A DNA stretch of 64,000 nt from Clostridia bacterium (GCA_017415515.1 JAFQGI010000012.1:1-64000), one strand, 5' to 3'. Shown: positions 40,698-50,387, numbered from the stretch's first letter. The notes: generated by a model from the sequence alone, not told the origin. Made by a program: numbers and translations.

Positions 40698-41852
40698 ATG
40701 GCAGACATTCAAGATCGTTTTAAGGAAAATCAGGACGTGCAGGTGATTGACACCGCGAAAAAGCTGAAAATCGGCATCATCGGTGCCGGCTGGATCGCCG
40801 AGGCACATATTGATATGTATAAACAGATGCCCGATGTGGACATCGTGGCGGTGGCCGATCTCATCCCCGGCAAGGCCCAGGCGCTGTGTGAGCGCTACGG
40901 CGTGGAGGGGGTCCGCTATTACCTCAGCGGTCACGAGATGTTGGAGGCGGAGGAACTGGACGCGGTGTCCGTTTGCACCTACAACACCCAGCACGCTCCC
41001 TGCGCCATTGACGCGTTGGAGCACGGCTGTCACGTGCTGTTGGAGAAGCCCTTCACCGTCACGCTGGATGAGGCGGTGGAGGTAATGAAGGCCGAGAAGA
41101 AGAGCGGCAAGATCCTCTCCCTCGGCTTCCAGCCCCGTATGGCGGTGAATATGCAGATGATCAAGAAGATCGTGGACAGCGGCGAACTGGGCAAGGTCTA
41201 TTATTTGCAGGCCGGCGGCGGTCGCCGCAGCGGCATCCCCACCCCCTACGGCACCACTTTTATTGAAAAAGAAACCGGCGGCATCGGCGCCATCGGCGAC
41301 ATCGGCACCTATTCGCTGGATATGCTGCTCCACGCGGTGGGCGATCCCAAGCCCCTCACCGTCAGCGGCTATACCTCCAACTTCTTCGGTGTCCGCCCCG
41401 ACAGCTATCCTTGGCATCCCGAATATGCGGAAAAGTTTGGCGTGGACGATTTCGCCGCCGGCTTCATCCGCTTGGAGGGTGGCATCATTCTGGACTTCCG
41501 CATTTCTTGGGCGATGCATATGGACACCTGCGGCGATGCCTTGATCTTGGGCACCGAGGGTGCGCTGCGCATCCCCTCCACCGAGTGCTGGAACGGCGAC
41601 TTCCCCAGCCCGCTCAAGGTGTATAAGAAGGTGGCGGGTCAGGAGATCTGCTATGAGGTGCCCCGTTGCGATGACGACAACTTCGGCAAGATGTTCTACG
41701 GCAAGGTGCGCTCCTTCCTGGATGCCATCAAGAACGGCGGCTCGGCCCCCGTACCCTCCTCTCAGATCATCTACAACCAGGCCATCATCGACGGCATCAT
41801 CCGTTCTAACGAGTTGGGTCATGAGATCGAAATCGAAATTCCCGAAATCTAA
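40698..41852 (+). CDS. Gfo/Idh/MocA-family dehydrogenase (second)
   Basis: A 384-residue dehydrogenase. The first 27 residues precede the Rossmann motif GIIGAGWIAEAHI. LLEKPFTVTLDEAV near 117 holds the catalytic lysine, and GGIGAIGDIGTYSLDML near 196 matches the active-site histidine region, but with Tyr at the usual His position. The ATG at 40698 has AGGAGG eight bases upstream; the ATG at 40692 is too close. It is co-transcribed with the isomerase 13 bp upstream. Confidence 0.88.
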   Translation: MADIQDRFKENQDVQVIDTAKKLKIGIIGAGWIAEAHIDMYKQMPDVDIVAVADLIPGKAQALCERYGVEGVRYYLSGHEMLEAEELDAVSVCTYNTQHAPCAIDALEHGCHVLLEKPFTVTLDEAVEVMKAEKKSGKILSLGFQPRMAVNMQMIKKIVDSGELGKVYYLQAGGGRRSGIPTPYGTTFIEKETGGIGAIGDIGTYSLDMLLHAVGDPKPLTVSGYTSNFFGVRPDSYPWHPEYAEKFGVDDFAAGFIRLEGGIILDFRISWAMHMDTCGDALILGTEGALRIPSTECWNGDFPSPLKVYKKVAGQEICYEVPRCDDDNFGKMFYGKVRSFLDAIKNGGSAPVPSSQIIYNQAIIDGIIRSNELGHEIEIEIPEI

Positions 41853-41872
41853 AAGGACAAGGAGGAGCGTGT

Positions 41873-42715
41873 ATGCCCAACCTTGAGCTGTATGAAAAAA
41901 AGGTGCTCAACGATGAGGAATTGCCGATTCAACTGGCGCATAACCGTCACACGGTTTGCGGCGAAATTTTTGGCAGTCATTGGCACGAGCACATCGAAAT
42001 GCACTATGTATTCAGCGGCAGCGCGGTATTTCACATCGATCAAGAGCTGTATGAGGTGCAGGAGGGCGATCTGATCATCGCCAATCGCAACGAGCTTCAC
42101 GCCGGTTACAGCATAGCGGTGCCCTACGATGCCAGCCTTTTGGTGTTTGACCCGTCGGATTTATCCTGGGAATTGGGAGAGAAAAATCTGCGGTTTCAAT
42201 CTCTTATTCGCGGCGACACCACGGTGCGACGCATGATGCTGGACATCTTTTATGCGTGGCAGCAAGAGGAACTGGGGTATCGGGCTCTTTGTCGGGCTAA
42301 GGTGACGGAATTGCTGGTGTACCTCTGCCGTCATTATGCGGTGGAAAACCTGCCTGCCAAGGATCTGCTCAAACGCCGTCGCAATCTGGAACGGCTCCGC
42401 CCCGCGTTGGAATATATCGAGCAGAATTATTCTGAACGCATCTCGGTGAACCAGTTGGCACAGCTGCTGTGCCTCAGCCCCGATCGGTTGGGGCATCTGT
42501 TCCGGGACGGCGTGGGACAGGCACCGCTGCAATACATCAATGAGATTCGTCTGCGCAAGGCGATGAATCTGCTGAAAACGGAAGAGTATACCGTCACTGA
42601 GGTGGCACAGACGGTAGGCTTTTTCGATTACAATCACTTTGGCCGTTTGTTCCGCCGCCGTTACGGATGCACCCCCAATCAGGTGCGGCAGGGCAAGGCC
42701 GGAAACAATCTGTAA
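41873..42715 (+). CDS. AraC-family transcriptional regulator
   Basis: A 280-residue regulator. The N-terminal cupin (about 25-110) has SHWHEHIEMHYVFSG and EVQEGDLIIANRNE, typical of sugar-binding AraC sensors. The C-terminal double helix-turn-helix (about 180-275) includes ISVNQLAQLLCLSPDRLGHLF and VTEVAQTVGFFDYNHFGRLFRR. It sits between the sugar enzymes and the secreted hydrolase, so it most likely controls this cluster in response to the released sugar. GGAG lies upstream of the ATG. Confidence 0.93.
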   Translation: MPNLELYEKKVLNDEELPIQLAHNRHTVCGEIFGSHWHEHIEMHYVFSGSAVFHIDQELYEVQEGDLIIANRNELHAGYSIAVPYDASLLVFDPSDLSWELGEKNLRFQSLIRGDTTVRRMMLDIFYAWQQEELGYRALCRAKVTELLVYLCRHYAVENLPAKDLLKRRRNLERLRPALEYIEQNYSERISVNQLAQLLCLSPDRLGHLFRDGVGQAPLQYINEIRLRKAMNLLKTEEYTVTEVAQTVGFFDYNHFGRLFRRRYGCTPNQVRQGKAGNNL

Positions 42716-42760
42716 TCCATCCCTGCGGGGATGAAAATAAAGAAAGAAAGGGCGGTAAGG

Positions 42761-44731
42761 ATGAAACAGCTGTTCAAAAACCGTATTTGGATCGTCGCGA
42801 TCTGCGTTGCGGCGATGCTGGCTACCAGCGTGTTGGGTGCTTTCGCTCTAAAACAGCCGGAGCAAAACCAAGCGGCTTCCGAGAAAACGCAACCGATGAA
42901 GCTGTACGAACAGATCATCGAAGAGGATGGATTTCTGTTTGGCATCAACTATCCGTGGCTGGAGATCGGTCACACCCTCACCACCAACGAGCTGATGGTG
43001 AAATGCGATGTGCGCCCCAGCGGCGACCCCAACAGCATTGCGCTGGATACGTGGGGTGACGAGGCGATTTATGAGGGCCTGTATAATTTGCGTGCTCTCG
43101 GCTATCGCACCATTGCCTATTGGGGCTCGGTCCACGGCGAGGGCGTCATCTACGGCGACCACGGCGAAGTGCTGGGCGTCAAGGAGGAATACCTGGCCAA
43201 TATCGACCGTTTTCTCAATCTCTGTGAGCGGGCGGATATGACCGTTATGTGGATCGTGTCGGCCCACAGCGACTCCATCGTGGAGCTGGGCGAGGGCGGC
43301 AAGCATCTGTGGGATATTGTCAGCCAGTCCATCGTCAACCCTGAGGTAACCGAGCAGTATATTGAGAATTTCGTTCGTCCCGTGATGCGAGTGCTGGGTA
43401 AGCATCCGAAATCGGTGGCGCTCATCTCTGCCGGCAGTGAGGCGGAGAACGAGATCAACGACGACAACATCGGCGATCACTTCTCCGGTGACCGTGCTTT
43501 CTACGGCACCACGATGGAAAAGATGAAGCACTTCCTCACCCGCATTACGGAAACGGCAGAGGAGGAGGTGCCGAACATTGGCCGCACCATGGTGTGCAAC
43601 GCCTCCTATCTGAACATTTACAATGATGTGAATCTGGACGCGGTGGGCATCAACCGTTACGCTTCCAGCGCTTCGGTGGACACCATTGAGACCTTCCGCA
43701 CCTCCCATCCGATGTTTGTCACCGAGTGGGGCTTGGGTAAGTTTGCCAGTGAAGAGGCCTTCACCATCAACACCACCCGTATGTTTGAGGATATCCTCAA
43801 CAAGGGCTATCTCGGCTCCTTCTTCTGGTGTTATCAGCCGGATGGCCGCGGCGGAGAGTTCGGTACCTTGAAAGAAGGCAGCGCCACCCAGTCGGATTTC
43901 CGTGATTTTATGTACACCATGTCTTTTGTGATGCGCGATTTTGCCAATGAGCATCGCGGCGTGGAGTGCTATCTCGACGCTCCCGTGATGTTCTATAACC
44001 GCGGCTCCGGCATGGTGGAGTGGATGGGCTCCCGTCAGGCTTCCACCATCGACATTCAACGTTCGCTGGACGGCGGCAAGACCTGGACCACGTTGGTGGA
44101 GAATGCACCCGTGGAGCAGTATCAGGACGGCTATAAGGGCACCTATGAGGATGAAACCCTGCCCACTGAGGGTCAGGTGACCTATCGTGTGATCGCCCGC
44201 GACGGTGAGGACACGGCGGCATCTGCTCCTGCCAACGTCGTCGCTATTATGGCTCCTGCGCCGGAATTGATGACCAACGGTGGCTTCGAAAACGGCTTGG
44301 AGGGCTGGGAACAGCCCTGGAGCGACACCATCGACGTGTCGGATAAGTTCGCGTATGAGGGCAACTATTCCTTGTATCTGAACGGCAAGGCTTGGAGCGG
44401 CGTGGTGCAGGAGAACATCCCTGTCACCGCCGGCAAACGGTATAGGCTGAGCGTGACCTATCGCACGGCTTCCACCGAGGTCAACAACGGCTTTATCTGG
44501 GTGCGTTGGGGTGCTTCCGGCGGTACGCGTTACAGCCCCGAGCAAATCAGCGCCGGTTACTTTAACACCACCGAACCGGGATGGCATACCTTGGAGGCCG
44601 TATTCGTGGTGCCTGCGGATCTGGAGATTCCTGAGATCTGCGTTGACCTGCGTCTGGATGATCCTGCCGCTTATGGCGGCCGTGAGGGTATGTTCTACAT
44701 CGACGAAGTTTCCCTCAAGGAAGTAAGATAA
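42761..44731 (+). CDS. Secreted glycoside hydrolase, clan-A-like TIM barrel, with Fn3-like and CBM modules
   Basis: A 656-residue protein with a hydrophobic signal or anchor at 9-30. The catalytic part (about 50-400) reads like a GH5/GH2-type barrel. FGINYPWLEIGHT opens it, the acid/base candidate is in AGSEAENE near 226 and the nucleophile candidate is E320 in FVTEWGLGKF. An Fn3-like segment (about 425-495, with SLDGGKTWTTL) and a CBM4/9-like jelly roll (about 505-655, starting NGGFENGLEGWEQP) follow. The exact GH family is not assigned. It lies 45 bp after the AraC gene, upstream of a wall-anchored CBM protein. Confidence 0.8.
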   Translation: MKQLFKNRIWIVAICVAAMLATSVLGAFALKQPEQNQAASEKTQPMKLYEQIIEEDGFLFGINYPWLEIGHTLTTNELMVKCDVRPSGDPNSIALDTWGDEAIYEGLYNLRALGYRTIAYWGSVHGEGVIYGDHGEVLGVKEEYLANIDRFLNLCERADMTVMWIVSAHSDSIVELGEGGKHLWDIVSQSIVNPEVTEQYIENFVRPVMRVLGKHPKSVALISAGSEAENEINDDNIGDHFSGDRAFYGTTMEKMKHFLTRITETAEEEVPNIGRTMVCNASYLNIYNDVNLDAVGINRYASSASVDTIETFRTSHPMFVTEWGLGKFASEEAFTINTTRMFEDILNKGYLGSFFWCYQPDGRGGEFGTLKEGSATQSDFRDFMYTMSFVMRDFANEHRGVECYLDAPVMFYNRGSGMVEWMGSRQASTIDIQRSLDGGKTWTTLVENAPVEQYQDGYKGTYEDETLPTEGQVTYRVIARDGEDTAASAPANVVAIMAPAPELMTNGGFENGLEGWEQPWSDTIDVSDKFAYEGNYSLYLNGKAWSGVVQENIPVTAGKRYRLSVTYRTASTEVNNGFIWVRWGASGGTRYSPEQISAGYFNTTEPGWHTLEAVFVVPADLEIPEICVDLRLDDPAAYGGREGMFYIDEVSLKEVR

Positions 44732-44750
44732 GGAAAGGAGAGTGGCATTT

Positions 44751-47444
44751 GTGAAAATGAATAGGAAGAAAATGTTGGCTCTCCTGGCGACGGCGTTGCT
44801 GCTGTGCAGCGTGTTGCCGTTAAGCGCTCTGTTGCCTGTGGCGGCAGAGACCGAGAGTGTGGATCCCAACGATCCCAGCGTCATTCTGTATGAGGATTTT
44901 GAGAGCATTGCTGACGGCGATCTGGGCAACGGCTGGATGAATGCGCAGAAGATGACCGCAACGGTTAAGGAAGGTGTGGGCACCGACGGCAGCAAGGGTA
45001 TCGTGTGTAATGGCCCCCACTGGGCGCGTGTGTACCGAATCCTTACCGTGGAGCCCAACACGAAATACACCATTTCTTTTGATTTCTTTGAGTCCACAAA
45101 CCGCGGTGAATTGTCCGTCACAGTTCGTCACGCCACCGAGGCCATCGATTATTACTACCAGGGCGGTTTGAAAAAGACCGGCGGCAAATGGATGCATTAC
45201 GAGGGCGAGTTTACTACCGGTAACAACAACCAGCTGCGTCTTTTACTGCAGGCCGATAAGGCTATCGCCAAGAGCGATAAGACCATCGACAACATTATCA
45301 TCCGCAAGGTAGGCAGCGTGGAGCCGGAGCAGATCGGCGTGTTGAAGAACACCGACTTTGAGATTGGCTCTACTGAGGGTTGGAAAGTGCCCGAAGGCAC
45401 TTTGGCTGAAATGGTGAACGACGCCCACGGCGGCGATTATGCGGTTAAAGTGGCCGGCGGTCAGTGGCAGGGCATCACGCAGGTGGTGACCGTTATCCCC
45501 AACACCCAGTACCGTATGTCCTTCTATGCCAAGAGAGTGTCCGGCAACGGCCCTCACATTGCCTATGCGATGCATTACAGCGGCAACGGCAACATCGCCT
45601 CGCACACGGTCAATGGTACCATGTCAGAAGGTTGGGTGAAATATACCTTCACCTTCAACAGCGGCGACAACAACTACGTTATGATGAAGTTGGGTGTCGA
45701 GGATCCCGGTGCCGTCTTCGTGTATGACGACATCACTTTCGGTGTGGACACAGACATGGAATTCGACGGCTACCTCTACAACGGCGGTTTCGAAACGGGT
45801 GACCTGAGCCGTTGGCAGGACGTCTATTCCGAGTCCAAGATCACCGATGATGCGCATGCCGGAAGCAACGCCCTGCATCTCAAGGGCGACAAATGGACGG
45901 CGGTTCGCCAGTCCTTTACCGTGGAGAAGAACACCAACTACGTGATTTCCTTCTGGGCAAAGCGTATGGCAGGCAGCGACCCCATGGCTATCTGGCTGAA
46001 AAACGGGGATACGAATCTCACCGACCCGGATGGCGAGGAGATCGACGCTGACTACGATTGCGGCTCCGATTGGGTCAAAATTGAGCATCGCTTTAACAGC
46101 TATGATTACACCACGATCGACCTGCTGTTGGGCATCAACGAGTCCGGCAACGAGGTCATCATCGACGAGGTGAAGGTGGCGAAGGAAGCCAAGCCCTATG
46201 TGGCACCCCTCACCCTCAACACCATGGGCGTGACGCAGAATCGCCCCGCCACTGAGGATAAGAACCTGATTAAAAACGGCAGCTTTGAGCAGGCTGAGGG
46301 TGGCCAGTGGAACGATCCCTCCTTTATTGACGGCATTCTCTCCATCGTGGAGGATCCCACCACCCGTGAGGGCAACAAGGTGCTGTTCTTTAACGGCACC
46401 AACCTGACCGTTCCCGTGTGGCACGTGTTCTGGTTGGATGTGGAGCCCAACACCGAATACGTTTTCTCGGCTTTGGCAAAGGGCCCCTATCTGTCTGCTT
46501 CCAACGCGGGCAGCGCCACCTTCGGCGTGGTGGATCCCGATAGCCAGGAATTCCTGATCTATCCTCCCCGTGAGAATCGCAATTCCAAAGGTACGTTGCA
46601 GTTGGTGCCTCCCGCATGGGACAACGAGTGGCATCTGCGCTCCGTTTCCTTCCATACCGGCAACAAGAACCGCATCGGTATAGCGGTATACGGTATGGAG
46701 AGCCAGCTGTATCTGGATGGTCTGGCACTGTACAAAAACGGTGACGGATTGGTTTATTACAATCCCAAGAACACCCACTCCATCAACGCCACCACCAACG
46801 TGGAGCAGATCACCTGTACGGAGGAGAACAACCTCGTTTCTAACTTTGATTTCTCCGACGGCGCGGAAGGCTGGGCCAACGGTGAGGGCTGGGATAACGA
46901 CTTTATCTCGATCCGTGAGAGTGAGTACGAGTATGGCGACTCCCTGCACTACAAGGCCGCAGAGGGTGTCGGCGTTCACTATATCCGCTGGATCGACGTG
47001 AAGCCCAACACGAAATACACCTTCTCCGCCAAGTTGCGCATCCTGGATAGCGGCGCCGGCTATCTGGCGTTGTTGGATGACCGCATCACCACTCCCGGTC
47101 AATTCCTGCGCTTGGAGTTTGATCAGGAGGCTTTCGGCGAGGAATGGATGCAGATCGCCCTCAACTTCGACAGCGGCGTATATGAGCGTATCGGTATCGC
47201 CGTGGTGGATATGGGTGGCGAGGCCCTGTTGGATAATCTGCGTATATTTGAGGTCGGTACCGGTGAAACGGTGGAGGACAGCTATGTGGAGCCTCCCATG
47301 GAGCCGGATGAGCCCGTGAAGCCTGAGGATCCTGATAAGCCCAGTCCCGACACCGGTGTCGGCACCGTGGGCACGATGATGGCGCTGGGATTGGTTCCCA
47401 CCTCTGCCTTGACGGCCTATCTGATGCGCAGAAAGCGCAAATAA
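44751..47444 (+). CDS. Cell-wall-anchored multi-CBM surface protein
   Basis: An 897-residue secreted protein. After a signal peptide (to about 32) come five successive jelly-roll modules of the CBM4/9 type, marked by repeats such as NTDFEIGSTEGW, NGGFETGDLSRW, NGSFEQAEG and NFDFSDGAEGW and by PNT.Y.(F/S) motifs. A Pro/Glu/Asp linker precedes SPDTGV, then a hydrophobic helix and RRKRK. This is a sortase-type sorting signal with SPDTG in place of LPXTG. No catalytic domain was seen, so it probably holds polysaccharide at the surface for the hydrolase encoded just upstream. GTG 44751 has AAAGGAG upstream. Confidence 0.85.
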   Translation: MKMNRKKMLALLATALLLCSVLPLSALLPVAAETESVDPNDPSVILYEDFESIADGDLGNGWMNAQKMTATVKEGVGTDGSKGIVCNGPHWARVYRILTVEPNTKYTISFDFFESTNRGELSVTVRHATEAIDYYYQGGLKKTGGKWMHYEGEFTTGNNNQLRLLLQADKAIAKSDKTIDNIIIRKVGSVEPEQIGVLKNTDFEIGSTEGWKVPEGTLAEMVNDAHGGDYAVKVAGGQWQGITQVVTVIPNTQYRMSFYAKRVSGNGPHIAYAMHYSGNGNIASHTVNGTMSEGWVKYTFTFNSGDNNYVMMKLGVEDPGAVFVYDDITFGVDTDMEFDGYLYNGGFETGDLSRWQDVYSESKITDDAHAGSNALHLKGDKWTAVRQSFTVEKNTNYVISFWAKRMAGSDPMAIWLKNGDTNLTDPDGEEIDADYDCGSDWVKIEHRFNSYDYTTIDLLLGINESGNEVIIDEVKVAKEAKPYVAPLTLNTMGVTQNRPATEDKNLIKNGSFEQAEGGQWNDPSFIDGILSIVEDPTTREGNKVLFFNGTNLTVPVWHVFWLDVEPNTEYVFSALAKGPYLSASNAGSATFGVVDPDSQEFLIYPPRENRNSKGTLQLVPPAWDNEWHLRSVSFHTGNKNRIGIAVYGMESQLYLDGLALYKNGDGLVYYNPKNTHSINATTNVEQITCTEENNLVSNFDFSDGAEGWANGEGWDNDFISIRESEYEYGDSLHYKAAEGVGVHYIRWIDVKPNTKYTFSAKLRILDSGAGYLALLDDRITTPGQFLRLEFDQEAFGEEWMQIALNFDSGVYERIGIAVVDMGGEALLDNLRIFEVGTGETVEDSYVEPPMEPDEPVKPEDPDKPSPDTGVGTVGTMMALGLVPTSALTAYLMRRKRK

Positions 47445-47457
47445 TCCCCTATAAGCA

Positions 47458-47496
47458 ACAATCCCCGACGGAATCTCCGTCGGGGATTGTTTTATA
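47458..47496 (+). terminator. Intrinsic terminator of the surface-protein cluster
   Basis: AACAATCCCCGACGGA and its complement form a long stem with a TCT-type loop, followed by TTTTAT. Confidence 0.92.
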
Positions 47497-47511
47497 CGGT
47501 GGCAAGCCGCA

Positions 47512-47919
47512 TTATTTGAGTTTGAGGGTCAGCAGGCCAACCAGCACGCCGATGATCAGCATGAAAAAGCCAAACAAATAGGTGTTGCCCTTAGCCTCTT
47601 CGGTGGTCATCCAACGCTTGCCGCGGGTGTGGGTGAAGAAATAGCCCACCTTGCCGAAACCGCCGACACCACAGGCGGTGAGGATGAGGAACAGCAGACC
47701 GGCCAGAGTTTGGGTTGCGGCGGTGTAGATGCCCAGGTGGATGGGGGACAGTCCGATGTCGGATAGATGCAAAACCAATCCGATCAGCGGAACCGGAATC
47801 ACCAAAATGAACAAGAACGTATCCAACGCCTTCAAATACGGGTTGCGCTTGCGATGGTGCTTATAAGGGCTGTGTTCTTTGTATTCGTATTCGTATGTGG
47901 TTTGCCGACGACGGCGCAT
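47512..47919 (-). CDS. Uncharacterised small membrane protein
   Basis: A 135-residue protein. A basic, Tyr-rich N-terminus (residues 1-28, MRRRRQTTYEYEYKEH) precedes three hydrophobic segments at about 32-52, 58-80 and 113-133. No family recognised. The ATG at 47919 has GGAG about eight bases upstream; a longer frame upstream lacks one. It is a single-gene unit between two terminators. Confidence 0.6.
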   Translation of the reverse strand: MRRRRQTTYEYEYKEHSPYKHHRKRNPYLKALDTFLFILVIPVPLIGLVLHLSDIGLSPIHLGIYTAATQTLAGLLFLILTACGVGGFGKVGYFFTHTRGKRWMTTEEAKGNTYLFGFFMLIIGVLVGLLTLKLK

Positions 47920-48007
47920 AGAAATCGCTCCAATGACAACAAGTTTTTTACAGTTTCTCACTATAACACAAAGTGACAAAAAATGCAAGCAAAACTCCCA
48001 AAAGGGC

Positions 48008-48046
48008 AAAAAAGATGCCGAGGCGATCGCCTCGGCATCTTTAAAT
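48008..48046. terminator. Bidirectional intrinsic terminator
   Basis: AAAGATGCCGAGGCGA and its exact complement make a perfect 16-bp stem. It lies directly after the dockerin nuclease gene on the minus strand. Confidence 0.85.
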
Positions 48047-48052
48047 ACGTGG

Positions 48053-50311
48053 TTAGTGGATTTCTACATCCCACTCGTTGAGGTATTGCTGGAACAGAGC
48101 CAAATCGTGGTTGTTCACCTTGCCGTCGCCGCTGACGTCCAGGGCAGCCTCAACCACAAACACGTCCCATTCGTTGAGGTGCTGTTGAAGGGCGGCCAGG
48201 TCGTGGTTGTTCACCCTGCCGTCGCCGTTGATGTCACCGGGGGTGTGGGTGGGTTTTTCGGGCACCTCACGGATGTTGCCGCACACGTTGCACTCCTCGT
48301 CGTAGTCGTCGTCATAGACGTGCTCGCCGGTGGCGGGGACGGCCTCGGTATAGCTGTTGCCGCAGAGGGAGCAGGTGTAGGTCAACATGCCCTCCTGACC
48401 GCAGGTGGGCTCGTCGGTGACGGCAGCGGTGTATGCGTGCTCGCAGGGGGCACCGGTGAAATAGTAGGTGGTGCCGCCGGCCCGCTTATACAGCTTGATG
48501 GTGGTGCCCACGCTGGTGTTTTTGGCATAGCAGGCAAAGCCCACGGTGCCGTTGTGCCGCAGCAGGGGGTTGATGCCGGCAGCCTCGTTACCCACGTTAT
48601 AGAAATCGTAGGTGCCGCCGGCCTTGACGGTGACAGACCACTTGGCAAAGTCGGTCAGCGAGGTGATGAGGGTGGCTTGGTTGCTGGATTTATAGCCGGT
48701 GCCGGCGGCATAAGAGCCGTTGGCCGCATTCAGCATGGTCCAGTTGCTGCCGTTTTGGGCGATGTGCCACACCGCCAAGGGATTGGGGGCGAGGATGTTG
48801 CCGTTGGTGAAGGTGATCTCCTCATATTGCAGACGGGTCTTATCGGTGAGGGCACCCAGCATCACAGCGTTGTCGCCCACCACCAGATAGTCGCCCGGGG
48901 TGAGAGCGCCGGTGTAGGGCTCAAAGACGTTGCTCAGCGTGCCGCCATCCATCTCGGTGCGGGAGAAAAGGGCGTGCAGAGTGGTGTTGCCGCCCACGGT
49001 GTATTTGCTACCCACGACATAGAAGGTGGGAATGTCGGTGGTGTCGGTCACGGTGCTCTCTACCCAGCCGACAAACGAGGTGCCGTCATCGGGAAGATCA
49101 CCGGTATAATCGGGCAGAGTGATGGTGTCGCCGCTGTATATGGGCTGAGTGCTGATGAGGGCGCCACCCTGCATCCACTGCACCGTCACCTGCTCACGAG
49201 GCACAAAGTCGATTCGGATCTTTACGTCGCTGGAGGGGGTGAGGGTGAACACGTTGCCGTTACGCACCACGGTGGCGGTGCCGCTGAGGATGGTGTAGCC
49301 GGACACGGCATAACCGGTCTTGGGGGTGGCGGTCACGTTTTTGCCGCTGACGGTGACAGAGCCATAGGCACTGTTGTTGACAGAGGCGGTGATGTCAAAG
49401 GCACCCTCGGAGGCCTTGCCGGAAGGGGTCTGGTAATCTTCGGGGATGTTGGCGCCGAACATAATGAAAATCAGCTCGGGGTAGTCCACGAAGACGTTAC
49501 GGGTGCCGGTGATGGACTGGGTAGAGTCGTTGCGGCCCAGCTCCCAGGTATCCACAGGGTCTTCTTCCACCCATTTGAGCAGGACGGCCAGGCTTTCCAT
49601 CACGCCGCTGCCGCCCCACATCTTGACGGTGTTGCCCCAACGGCAATAGACAAACAGCATAATACGGGCCACGTCGCCACGCAGGTCGTATTTGCCGCCG
49701 GATTCGGAGTTGGGGTGGTAATAGCTGCTGCCCTCACCATAGGCGGTGTTGCCGCGGGAGGAGTTTTCGCTCTTGGAGGTGGGACGCAGCATGAAAATAT
49801 CGTTTTCGCCCTGACCGGAGGCGTCACCCTTACTGTTGGGCCAGGTGTGCTCACGGTTCCAGGTGGAGCCGCCGTCCCAGGCGGGGCCGATGGGCGTGCC
49901 GGAGTAGAAAGAAGAAATCTTCTTGCTGGTCTTGCCGCTATTCTCGCAGTCGGTGTATTGGAACAGACTGCGGGTGTCGTTGTAGCTGGTGATGGTTTTA
50001 TGATTGGAACTCATCAGGCTCTTCAACTCAAGGTACATGGCGCTGGAGGGCACGCTGCTCGTAGAGTTGGAGCCTTGCAGAGCCGACAGCTCCTCATAGG
50101 AGGTGTTGTTTTTGTCGTACCACGCCTCCGCCATGGGAGACATAAAGGTGGCTACCTCTTCGCGGGTGCCCCAGTTGTAAACGTAATTGCCGGAATAGAC
50201 ATAATCCACTGTCGCCGCCTCGGCAGGCAGGACGATGAGGCTGCTGAACAGGCTGACAAACAGCAACAAGGAAGTCAGCCAGGCCAGCGAACGCTTGGTT
50301 AAGGATCTCAT
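48053..50311 (-). CDS. Secreted endonuclease I-family nuclease with C-terminal dockerin
   Basis: A 752-residue secreted protein with signal peptide cleaved after AEAA (about 33). The endonuclease I domain (about 37-300) shows the His-Me-finger NREHTWPNSKG near 150 and MLRPTSKSENSSRGN. Next come an InlB/Listeria-Bacteroides-like repeat (about 340-450) and a region with Cys pairs like CSLCGNSY. A type I dockerin covers about 693-752: GDINGDGRVNNHDLAALQQ and DVSGDGKVNNHDLALFQQ, each with the calcium loop DxNxDGxxxxxD. Predicted to degrade extracellular nucleic acid while docked to a cohesin scaffold. Own promoter at 50359-50387. Confidence 0.88.
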   Translation of the reverse strand: MRSLTKRSLAWLTSLLLFVSLFSSLIVLPAEAATVDYVYSGNYVYNWGTREEVATFMSPMAEAWYDKNNTSYEELSALQGSNSTSSVPSSAMYLELKSLMSSNHKTITSYNDTRSLFQYTDCENSGKTSKKISSFYSGTPIGPAWDGGSTWNREHTWPNSKGDASGQGENDIFMLRPTSKSENSSRGNTAYGEGSSYYHPNSESGGKYDLRGDVARIMLFVYCRWGNTVKMWGGSGVMESLAVLLKWVEEDPVDTWELGRNDSTQSITGTRNVFVDYPELIFIMFGANIPEDYQTPSGKASEGAFDITASVNNSAYGSVTVSGKNVTATPKTGYAVSGYTILSGTATVVRNGNVFTLTPSSDVKIRIDFVPREQVTVQWMQGGALISTQPIYSGDTITLPDYTGDLPDDGTSFVGWVESTVTDTTDIPTFYVVGSKYTVGGNTTLHALFSRTEMDGGTLSNVFEPYTGALTPGDYLVVGDNAVMLGALTDKTRLQYEEITFTNGNILAPNPLAVWHIAQNGSNWTMLNAANGSYAAGTGYKSSNQATLITSLTDFAKWSVTVKAGGTYDFYNVGNEAAGINPLLRHNGTVGFACYAKNTSVGTTIKLYKRAGGTTYYFTGAPCEHAYTAAVTDEPTCGQEGMLTYTCSLCGNSYTEAVPATGEHVYDDDYDEECNVCGNIREVPEKPTHTPGDINGDGRVNNHDLAALQQHLNEWDVFVVEAALDVSGDGKVNNHDLALFQQYLNEWDVEIH

Positions 50312-50358
50312 AGCATTTTCTCCTTTACATTTTGCTTACGCATAATATCCATACTAGC

Positions 50359-50387
50359 ATTATACACTATATTTCGACAGGGGACAA
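50359..50387 (-). promoter_or_regulatory. Promoter of the dockerin nuclease gene
   Basis: On the minus strand TTGTCC (50382-50387) and TATAAT (50359-50364) are separated by 17 bp. Confidence 0.65.

Noticed and set aside
42848-45121. A 757-codon open frame on the minus strand across the glycoside hydrolase gene
   Set aside because: Antisense shadow; the plus strand has signal peptide, hydrolase and CBM motifs. No ribosome binding site or domain was seen on the minus strand.
47879-50302. An 807-codon open frame on the plus strand opposite the dockerin nuclease gene
   Set aside because: Its translation is a Gly/Val/His-rich shadow, typical of antisense reading of GC-rich codons. The minus strand encodes clear nuclease and dockerin motifs with a promoter and ribosome binding site.
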